A DNA stretch of 64,000 nucleotides. Origin: Dirofilaria immitis (lineage: Eukaryota > Nematoda > Chromadorea > Rhabditida > Onchocercidae). This document shows, in pieces, positions 14,009 through 23,598 of the stretch. The translations under genes and the position numbers were made by a program. How positions within the stretch are numbered: position 1 is the stretch's first letter; each line of letters opens with the position of its first letter. The stretch is taken from positions 372,001 to 436,000 of the forward strand of contig JAKNDB010000068.1 in NCBI GenBank assembly GCA_024305405.1. Reading direction: 5' to 3'. A model generated the notes under the pieces. That model was not told the origin of the DNA. It did no database searches and was given only the letters and a program-made list of their open reading frames with translations.

Positions 14009-14146
14009 ATGCTTTCTCTTCAACTTCTAGTTTCTCTATTTTTTATTTTGTCTAGTGATAGACTATTGAAAGGTATCGAAGAAAAGTTCATATTGAACTT
14101 TGCAGAAAAAAGTTTTAAAATAGATCAACAAATGATTAGCAAATAG
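14009..14146 (+). CDS. Possible 45-residue secreted peptide
   Basis: The ORF starts MLSLQLLVSLFFILSS, a good candidate signal peptide, and continues DRLLKGIEEKFILNFAEKSF to a stop at 14144-14146. The mature part would be about 29 residues, charged, without cysteines. It is read as a single exon. There is no obvious acceptor or promoter directly upstream, since the ATCC repeat lies there. I do not recognise the family. Chance is a real alternative in AT-rich DNA, where Leu, Phe and Ile codons are common. Confidence 0.22.
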   Translation: MLSLQLLVSLFFILSSDRLLKGIEEKFILNFAEKSFKIDQQMISK

Positions 14147-14149
14147 TGA

Positions 14150-17100
14150 GCAATGAGAATGTGATTAAACTAAGTTCAAACTTTAAACTCATCAAGTCAA
14201 TAAATTCAATCTTGAATTTAATATCTTTACTAGTCGAGAAATTTCTCCTCTATTGTTTCTGTCACCTGGTTGAGTTTTATAATTTACCATTATTGATTGA
14301 TCAAATATTGATTATGCATAAGAAATCATAGAAATAATAAAGAAGTATAATAATAAATTAGTGATTTGAAATAAACAGCATACATAAGCATAACGGAAAA
14401 GTATCAGTATCAGCAACAGCATCATCAACAATTAGTAATCAGCAATAGCAATAGTGATAGCAGTAGAAAATGAGAAGAAATATTGGTTGTAGCAAGTTGA
14501 AGGAGGAAGGAACGATTGATCATCAGTTGTTGAATGGGAATATCGAGGTCGGATCGTCGGATTATTAGCATTCGAAGCAGCTGTTCATCAAAAGTCTCTA
14601 TAAATACTTCTTTCTTTTAAAGCTTATTACAAAATACTACCTTATGATGACGCATATGTAGAGGAAAAAATAATTAATATCGAGATCGAGAATCTGAATT
14701 CTATGCAATGATAGATCATGAAGCAAAAATAAAAGGCTTAATTCTAAAATCATTAGCTTTAATCCAATCTAATTTTTTTTTGTTTTAAGAATTTTCTATA
14801 TTTGAAATGTTTATTGATAGCAGTGATATTTAGCAGTTCAACAACTGATACTTTTTATTCTTTCTCTTTTTTTTTACCTCTTTCCTTCTCTTTTTTTGCT
14901 TTTCCCACTATGTGATAATTATTGATTATCAAAAGTGATAATTTTGATTAGCAAAAAAAAATAATTAGAAATAAGTAAAAAATTTTAGTTTATTTGAGAA
15001 TTCGAAAAAGTTCATTATTTTTCTAGCAAAATTTTACCTTTGATAATTAAGAAAAATTTTGCAATAATAATAGAATTTCAATTATAGCATTTTTAAATAT
15101 ATTAAATTAAAGTACATATATTAATTCTCAAATTTATAATTAACAAAATAATTATCATTTATTGATTAAAATTTGAGGTATAATTAGAAATTATCACTTT
15201 TGATAATCAATGCGTATTACTGTAATTTAGTCTTTAATAAATTACTAATTATTTTGTCTAACATTTTTTTAACAGATTGCTGTTTATTAATAATTAGAAT
15301 TGAAAGATAGGTAATTTTGTATTAATTAAGATAATTTGAGGAAATAAAGAAAACGAATAAAATGATAGGTAAAAGTATGAAATTAGGTAGATGAATAGAA
15401 ATGATGAAATATGAAATGGCTTAATTTAATTACATCGAAAAGTATTTTGAGAAAAGTAATCAAAAATTGTTTTTGACAAATTTTGCAAAAGCTAATTAAT
15501 CAATTGAAGAAGAAAAAAATTCGTGTCTTTTTAAAAAAGAAAAAAAACAATCGCAAGTCATACATATCGAGAATTGGTCAAAATAATTCACATGCAAATG
15601 CATGCATAATAATTGCGAAGAAATAAAAGACAAATGGAAAAAATCAAAGGATGTAAAAATTCAAAGTAGAAAGAAATGGATTGTATTCAAGTCACTGATT
15701 CAGAGATGAAGTAAGAAATAGGAATCAAAGAATGTAAAAATTCAAAGTATAAAGAAATGGATTATATTCAAGCAGTGATTCAGCGATGAAGTAAGAAATT
15801 GTATTTAGATAGATTCATGATGGAGTAAGAAATTATATTCAAACGTTAATTCACAAAGAAGGAAAAATTTATATTTAGTTTTTCTGATTTATGAATCTGA
15901 TTCATGAAGAAGGTAATTTTCCGATCCATCTAAAAATCAAAATTTTTTACAGAAAATATTGATAGAAAATGTTAAACCATGATTATTATTAGCTTGAATA
16001 TGTCAAAAGAATATCATGTGCCTTATCTTATCTTATATGATTATATATAATTTTTAGCCTAATTGATTGTATCTGATAAAATCATTTAGAAAAGCTTACA
16101 AACTTGACAAATTTTAAAAATGAAATCAATTTTTTTACAAAAAAAAGAACCTAATTTTTGTCATTTAATAAATTCGAAATATTAGTAAGAATAAATTGAA
16201 ATTTTCATAAATCAAAAATAACTTTCTCAATTTATCGATTGATAAAAATTTATTTTGAAGCGATCAATATTTATATATGTTTTGCATACGTATATGAACC
16301 TGAAATTGCATATTAGTATACAAATAAAAAGCATATTCGAAATGGTTATTGTTTTGGAAGTATAAAATAATAAATTTAAAAGAAAATAAAAATAAAAATT
16401 TTAAACTCATTAAAATTTATGAAAACAGATGGTACATGAAAAGCTTGGCTACAGGAAATAAAACCATGTGGCCAAAAAAGATTGCCGATAGAGATAATAT
16501 GGCAATTTTTTTTGTTTGGCAAATTAAAGATGCAAAATTTAAATGATCCATTGAGCCCCTGTATTTATATCATTTTATCAAAGATTAGTAGTAATTTAGC
16601 TAAACGATGACATCAATGAATTTAAAAATTTTTGTTTAAACTTTAAAAAAATTATTAATTAAAATTTAAAAATTCAATTAAAATAGCTCTTTGAATTATA
16701 ATTAAGTATTTATATTCAAATTTTAAATTCAAATTTAAATATTATAATAATTATATTCAAAAAAATTTAATTTTAAAGAAATGAATTAAAAAATTTAGCA
16801 AATTTCATAAAAGATTTTTTTAAAAAAAAAAAACGAAAACGAATTGTATGATAAAAATGATTGAGAAAAAAAATTAGGAAAAAGTTGTAAAATTAAATTG
16901 ACAATTTTCCACATCAGTTGGTTGATGTTTGAAATTATTTTTAAACTAATCAGCTTTCTCGAGACAATTTCAAATAAATCGATAAAAATTGAATAGTACA
17001 AGGACAATTTAATCAGTGTAAATTGATCATTAATTTTACCCTTCTTATAAAATACTTCTCGTTTGACCTACAAACTTTTCCATCATTTTTCGGATTTTTA

Positions 17101-17690
17101 AGATGGTAATCGAAAAAGTTTGCACTTTTCTTCATTTCATTTTCAGGGAAAATGAAAGTTGCGAAATAAAAAAAAAAAAAAACGAGAATAAGATATGAAA
17201 CAATGATTAATCATATCATTTACTGATAATTTTGATAAATTTTCATATCAGGTTATTCCTTCTAAATACTGTGTAAAGTTTAGATATGTAAAGTTGGTAA
17301 GTGTGAAACATTGTTAAATTTAAAGAAAATATATAATATATGTATAAAGTTTGGTAAATGGAAATAATAACTAATTTAAATTCGAATTTCAATTTAATAT
17401 ATGATAAAGATAACATATAACTAATTTAAATTCCAATTCCAATTTCATCAAAATAAAAAATACCGTATAACTGATTTAAATTTTAGTTCTAATTTAATAC
17501 AAAATAAAAAATAACATATAGCTAATTTTTTCTGATATTTTGATAAACTTTTTTTAATTGTTAAATTTTATCAGAGAAATAGGTAATATTAAAATGAATT
17601 ATTTATAATACAATTATTAGCAAAATTATCTGTAACAAATATCATAATATTATGACGAATTAATCCTAATTTTGCATTTCAGGTTGAATT
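14150..17690. other. Gene-poor AT-rich stretch
   Basis: No convincing gene. It includes a CAG/CAT/AGC-rich patch at 14398-14465, a TATAAATA box near 14599, a direct repeat of about 83 bp at 15650-15810, and one short ORF at 16437-16545 (after AACAG) ending VWQIKDAKFK that might be an exon remnant. Confidence 0.5.
15650..15815. repeat. Two copies of an 83-bp direct repeat
   Basis: The blocks starting GATGTAAAAATTCAAAGTAG (about 15650) and AATGTAAAAATTCAAAGTAT (about 15733) run parallel through GATTCAG and GATGAAGTAAGAAAT. A shorter third fragment follows to about 15830. Confidence 0.6.
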
Positions 17691-17796
17691 ATTTTCAATA
17701 TCAAATTGCCTTACTTTGTTTACAACTTTCGCTATGAATACATTGCCGGCGATATTTGAAATATCTCCATCTATTACGAAGCTATCTTAGAAGTAA

Positions 17797-17824
17797 AGGT
17801 CAATAGCAGGTCAAATATTGACCT
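17797..17824. promoter_or_regulatory. Cluster of three AGGTCA nuclear-receptor half-sites (DR5 plus IR5)
   Basis: AGGTCA at 17797-17802 and again at 17808-17813 form a direct repeat with a 5-base spacer. TGACCT at 17819-17824 makes an inverted repeat with the second half-site, also with a 5-base spacer. All three half-sites match the consensus exactly. The outer parts also form an 11-bp inverted repeat (AAAGGTCAATA/TATTGACCTTT). DR5 arrangements are classic nuclear hormone receptor sites, and nematodes have many such receptors. No transcription unit is evident within 5 kb, so the target is unknown. Confidence 0.45.
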
Positions 17825-19265
17825 TTTCTTTTCGTCTTTCACATCTTTCATCATAAGCTTTTAGATTCAAGTTTTCATCATACTATTTTTAAAATAAGCA
17901 TAAAATTAAGTAATTTTTCAGATTTCTGAGAAATTAAATGGAAAAACGAAAAGTCAAAATTAAAATTGAAATTAATTTAATATTCAAAAATTAATTTAAT
18001 AATCCAAAAATGTCAATTAGTAGAAGCCAAATAAAAATAATTATACTCAAAAAAATGCTAATAATAATAATATAATCCAATATTTCAATAATTTTAATCA
18101 AAATGATGATAAACGATCAATCGATCAATCTGCATATGATATCTTTTCATATCTAATATCATTATCATTTTAATTAATTTAATAATCGAAAAATATCAAT
18201 TAATAGAAGCCAAATAAAAATAATTATATTCAAAAAAAAATTATAATAATATAATTAGGCCCAGGCTTAGGCTTAGGGTTATTTCAATAATTTTAATCAA
18301 AATGGCTGATGAATAATGATCGATTAATGATCGAACAGTTTGATATAATATGATGCATATTTTATCCTCATTTTGATCAATCTGATATAATATGATATAT
18401 GTCGTATCTTTTCATATCTCATTATCATCATCATTTTAATTATCTGATGCAAAAGAATCAAATTGGCCAATAATAATACGATATAGCCTATTTAATCTAT
18501 TATTAAAAGAACTTTTTTCTCTCGTCAAAATTCTATTTTTAATTTTCGATTTATTTTAATAACAATAAATATTATTATCACATAGAAATCATTCTTATCT
18601 CTCCCTCTCCCCTTTTTCCAAAGAAAATATGTTTAACAATTAATTAATTAAAAAAAGGAAATCAATGAAAAGAATAAAAAAAAAAAAAACAAAAATGGAA
18701 AAATACATTAATTAATATTAAAATTAAAAAAATAAATAAATAAATAAAAACGATAATCAATTCCTATTTTCCACTTTTTTTTCGCTTTAAACAGGTTTAT
18801 ACAAATAAAAAAAAAGAAGAAAAAAATTTATGAATGCAAAAATAGGTTATTTGTAATAATTGAGCATTTAATAATTAATCGAAATAATATTTATTTCAAA
18901 ATTAAAATTACGCTAAAATCTCGAGATACCTTTTACATATTATGTATGTAAAAATTAAAATGTATATTTACTAATGATAAATTATCAAATATTTTAATCA
19001 TTTTTTATCTGATAAAATTATAATTTTTTTCGTTTTTTTCATAAAATTTTTTAAGCAAAGAATTTTTAAGCAATATTATTGATAGTGAAAGAAAATGATA
19101 AGATAATTAAAAAATGGATTTTTAATTATCTGATAATATCATTTGATAAATCATTTTAATGATTGTATTTTGGACTATAAAATAAAATAATGTAGTATAT
19201 TTGTGGCATAAAAATATTTTATGACATTTTCAACAACTATTCGTTATTTTCATTATTAGTGTTTT

Positions 19266-19418
19266 TTAGTATCGTAGTCGAAATTTTCTGCGCGGAATAT
19301 TCGGCACCGAAATTATTTGTCGCGGACGAAAAATTCTTCTATCAAAAAACATTTGAATAATTGCATCAAAATCTTTACGAGAATATCGCAAATGCGAAAG
19401 CTGCATTTTTCGTCGCAT
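19266..19418 (-). CDS. Candidate 50-residue arginine-rich small protein
   Basis: An ORF below the usual size cut-off, start ATG at 19418-19416, stop TAA at 19268-19266. It reads MRRKMQLSHLRYSRKDFDAI, then QMFFDRRIFRPRQII, ending IPRRKFRLRY. It is strongly basic, about one residue in four being Arg or Lys. The stretch is richer in C and G, with several CGA, CGC and CGG codons, than the surrounding kilobases, which is unusual for chance ORFs here. There is no signal peptide. I do not recognise the family. It might be an isolated exon, a small nuclear or ribosomal-type protein, or a decayed fragment. No splice acceptor or promoter is evident upstream. Confidence 0.35.
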   Translation of the reverse strand: MRRKMQLSHLRYSRKDFDAIIQMFFDRRIFRPRQIISVPNIPRRKFRLRY

Positions 19419-20674
19419 ATTTTTACGATCAAAAATTGTATGAGTAATTTAAAATGCTCATTCTTCATATGATAATAAGATTTATCAGTATGATGAAATG
19501 ATAATTTTTCAAAGTTATAAAAGAAGAACGATAATTATATGTTATCAGATAAGAAATAAAAGATAATTGATCGATATTTTTCATTAATTTCGAATTAAAA
19601 AATATAATGGAAAAGAAAGATCGCAAAAGTTCAAATTTATTTGAATAAAAATTTAACAATTTAGTGATAATTTTTGCTCATTAATTTCTCATCTAAGTAT
19701 AATATTTATCAAATCTTTTTATTTATTTATGATAATTTTCCTTTTTATTCTTATCAAATTTTTAGTATCAAAATAATTAAGATAATAATTTAATTTGCTG
19801 AAATTATCAATTTAATTTTTAATATCATATCAATATTCATAGCTAAAAAACAAAAAAAATTGTTAAATTTTAAAATTTCAAATATTTTCGCTCATTTTCT
19901 TTCGCTTCTTTTATTTCTATCAAAATGATATGAGAAAATTATGCAAAATTCTGATAAAATTGAATGCAAATTTTTGATAATATGATAATTGCTGATTGTT
20001 GATTATTGAAAAGAACATAATAAAATATCATCATCAGTTTATATTTGCTGAACTGGCAAACAGATGATGATTATTCTTAAGTCGCCAGAAATAACTCTTC
20101 AGTTTTGCGATTCGATTATTATTTTTGCAAGATGGAACAGATTTGTGATCGTCAATTTTAATCTTAGATTATCAATTTAGAAAATAAGAAATTTGTTAGC
20201 GTTAAAATTGTCAAACTTATACATCGAACTTCTTGAGCTATTTTATTTAATAAACAAAAAAAATTTGTTGATTAAATTTATCTAAAATATCAATGAATAA
20301 TAGATGATAAATATAACTCATCTATCGGCAAATATACCACCTCTATTTATCATAATTTTACGTCAGATTCAAGCAGAAAAACGTAGAAATTTTACGTCAA
20401 TAACTATAATTATTAAATTGGACAATCATTTAAATATTTAATATTATTTGGAATGTTTTGAAATTTTGTTAATTTTTCAAAATTAAAATAAATATTAATA
20501 ATTCATGTAACTGAAAAAAATAACATTCACGTAACTTTACGTTATGATAAAAAGAAAAGACGTAAAAACATATATTCATAATTATAGCTAATAAATTGAT
20601 TTACATAATTGATATTATAAAATTCAAATTTTTATCAGTTGAATCATCATTAAAGGAGATTTGAAGAGATACAA

Positions 20675-20912
20675 CTCGGTTGACATTTTTACGAGATCTA
20701 TTTCAGGGTCAATTTCACCAGATCTATTTTAGGGTCAATTTCAACAATCAACAGATCTATTTTAGGTCAATTTCAACAATCAACAGATCTATTTTGGGGT
20801 CAATTTCAACAGATCTGTTTTAGGGTCAATTTCAACAGATCTATTTCAGAATCTCAGGGTCAACTTCAACAGATCTATTTCAGGGTCAACTTTTGGAGTC
20901 AATTTCAAATAA
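20675..20912. repeat. Degenerate 29-bp repeat carrying AGATCT and GGGTCA
   Basis: About eight units of the form AGATCTATTTCAGGGTCAAT followed by TTCAAC, some with an inserted AATCAAC. Each unit holds the palindrome AGATCT and a GGTCA half-site-like hexamer, and both are kept in nearly all copies while the spacers vary. Confidence 0.75.
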
Positions 20913-21109
20913 AACAAAATAATGTAACGATTTTTTAATTTGAAAAAAGATTTAAATTTAAAAAAATTAAAGTGTTAAATAATGATTATATTTAGTGTTG
21001 ATTCATAAATTTCGAGAATTTCATCAGCATTTGAATATATTCATCATTTTTAATCTCGATATGTTAACATAAGTATAAAATGTATTGTTTATAAATTTGA
21101 TTATAAATA

Positions 21110-21700
21110 AATAATAATGGTAATAATAATAATCACAATCACAATAACAATAATAATAATAATCACAATAACAATAATAATAATAATTATTACTGTTATT
21201 ATTATTATTATAATAAATAATAGTAGTAATGAAGAAATGAATATAATACTTAGGTAAAAAAAAGTATGAATTCAATCGAAATATGAAGAAAAATGATAAA
21301 TTTTATTAAAATTTTCAAAAATTTTGAATTAAAAAATATAATAACAATACTGAATTAATAATTAATAATAATAAATGATTAATAATAATAATTAACGATA
21401 ACGATAATAATTAATAATAATTAATGATATTAAATAATAATAATAATAAACGTATTAACAATAATTACTAATAATAATAATTAATGATATTAAGTAATAA
21501 TAGTAACAATAATAATAATAACAATAATAATTAATAATAGTAACAATAATAATAATAAATAATAATAATAATAACAATTATTAATAATTGATAAGAATAA
21601 ACAATAAGTAATAATAATAATAATTAATAATTAATAATAACAAATAATAAAGTAATAATAATAATTAATAATTAATAATAATAATAAATAATAAAATTTT
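21110..21700. repeat. (AAT)n/(TAA)n trinucleotide-rich block
   Basis: A long interrupted run of AAT, TAA and AAC triplets, with a small inverted portion near 21180-21220. The Tyr/Asn-rich ORFs that cross it are artefacts. Confidence 0.9.
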
Positions 21701-22298
21701 TTTATCAAAAATTGAATTTAAAAATGTTATAAACTTTCTTATAAATTAATTAATAAAATTTATCAGAAATAATCTTATAAACTTATCAATTTGATTTCTT
21801 TTTGACTTTTATATATGATATAAAAGAGAAATGCTTGTTATCAGTAATATCAGCAATAAGTTAAATTGATATAATTATATCAGCATGAAATATAATCTCT
21901 ATTTCATTCTGATATTTCATCATAAAAGAAATTGAATGATCAATTGAATATGCAAACTGATTACCAATCATTCAAATTTGCATCCCATTTTAGGCTACAT
22001 AATTGATCATTGAAGACGAATAAATTTAGTTATTCATAAAATTGCAATCTTCTCCATGCGTAATAAACTTCATCTGACATTACTATACGATAATCATTAC
22101 ATAGTCATTCTCGATCTCGAGAAACGAATGTCTAAATTGCTTCCTGATAAGCTATTTTAGGTTACAATTAATGAAAATTTCATCAAAAAAATTCTCTTTT
22201 CCGTCTTATCTATCATTTGATATTAGCTTAAAGTATTAAATTGAAAAAAAAATTTGAATATTAATAACATATGTTTTTATTTGAAATTTATCGATTAT

Positions 22299-22405
22299 TT
22301 CTAGAAATTTCTCGAATGTTCCAACAAAATGAAGTAGAGTTTTCGGCAGTGGCGTAAAGCCGTAACGGAACAGAGACCACTGGAAATTTCTAGAAGCATA
22401 TAAGT
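22299..22405 (+). promoter_or_regulatory. Putative heat-shock promoter: two HSEs flanking a hairpin, then TATA-like box
   Basis: At 22299-22321 there are five perfect alternating heat-shock units: TTC, GAA, TTC, GAA, TTC, each separated by exactly two bases. At 22383-22395 three more units follow: GAA, TTC, GAA with two-base spacers. Between them CAGTGG (22347-22352) pairs with CCACTG (22377-22382), and the enclosed loop has GGC/GCC complementarity. Just after the second element is CATATAAG (about 22398-22405), a TATA-like box. Contiguous inverted nGAAn units are the binding site of heat-shock factor. A further GAA-TC-TTC pair and a CATATATATAAC box lie near 22605-22630. No heat-shock protein gene is visible; the next plus-strand gene starts about 1.2 kb downstream. 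Confidence 0.55.
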
Positions 22406-22984
22406 TACGTAGGTGTATGATAGAATGGTTTATAGTAGTTAGGATATGGTGTTTCTTTTTTTTCTTGTTCGATTATTTAGTTACTATTTGATGTTATCGA
22501 TTGATATGTCGAGATTTATCGGAAGATTATCTTTGAATAATTAGACGACTGAGCCATAAACGAACTTCTTCTTTCTAATTAGAAGGAATCTTTCATTCTA
22601 ATTAGAAAGAATCTTCATATATATAACTTCTGATTCATCAAATTATTATGCCTTAATAAAGACTGAAAATGACGTGGAATATGACATAAGGAATTCATAA
22701 ATTATGACAGTTTCTCCATAGGTATACGACGTATATACGTATACGTAAAATAAGTGAATTACGTAGGATAAGGTATAGATGAAGTACGTAGCATTCAACA
22801 GAATCAATCTGTTATGAAAATGAAGAAAAAAAGTTGAGATATAGATGAAAAATAAATTTAAAAAGAAATGATCAATCGATTAAGAATATTTTGCAACAAT
22901 TTTTCTACTATTATCATTTTTCTTCTTCTTTTTCATGATTGGAAATATGTTCAACATATTGCTATTTTCTTAATTAACGGTATT

Positions 22985-23320
22985 TTCTACAATCGATTTT
23001 CACGTTTTTCTTCCTCACGTATAAATACGATTTTCACGTTTCTCCTCTTGGAAATATATTCATTATATTGTTATTTCCTTCATTGCTATATTTTCTACAA
23101 TCGATTTTCACGTTTTTCTTCCTCACGTATAAATACGATTTTCACGTTTCTCCTCTTGGAAATATATTCATTATATTGTTATTTCCTTCATTGCTATATT
23201 TTCTACAATCGATTTTCACGTTTTTCTTCCTCACGTATAAATACGATTTTCGCGTTTCTCCTCTTGGAAATATATTCATTATATTTTTATTTCCTTCATT
23301 GCCATATTTTCTACAATTAA
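22985..23320. repeat. 108-bp tandem repeat, about three copies
   Basis: Units start at 22994, 23102 and 23210 (CGATTTTCACG), so the period is 108 bp. Each copy contains CACGTATAAATACG, which includes a TATAAATA-like box, and CTCCTCTTGGAAATATATTC. 108 is divisible by 3, so a plus-strand ORF of 150 codons stays open through the copies; its composition (Phe/Ser/Tyr/Ile) looks like an artefact. The block lies just upstream of the EVH1-domain gene and may be part of its promoter region. Confidence 0.85.
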
Positions 23321-23598
23321 ATTGATTAAGTTTGAAAATAATTACACAAAGAAAAACAATTTATTTATACACGAATTTATTCGTAGATATAAAATAATTT
23401 TTTAGAATCAAGTCTAATCGATATGACGTAAATGACGTGCTAAGAGTAATTTTATTTTATGCATTCTAAATGTATCTCATATTATTAACACTCTAATGCA
23501 GCATTTCCTTGTCGTGAGCAAAAGTTTAGACAAATAAATGCATCATATTTTATGCATAAATACTTTCGTCATCTTTTCGGTCTTTTTTTTTATTTTAG

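Noticed and set aside
14599..14606. TATAAATA box with an upstream CAGCTG
   Set aside because: No transcript or ORF is attached to it, and TATAAATA is frequent in such AT-rich DNA.
16437..16545. Possible second exon for the signal-peptide exon at 12139
   Set aside because: Joining TTG|GTAACA to the acceptor before 16437 creates a stop (TG + A). The distance of over 4 kb is also unsupported.
21024..21275. Tyr/Asn/Cys-rich ORF
   Set aside because: Translation of an AAT/AAC microsatellite.
22725..22750. Palindromic TATACG/CGTATA stretch
   Set aside because: Short alternating purine-pyrimidine palindrome without neighbours; it may be a simple-sequence tract.
22868..23320. 150-codon ORF
   Set aside because: It is kept open by a 108-bp repeat divisible by three, has a biased composition and lacks start, splice or family evidence.
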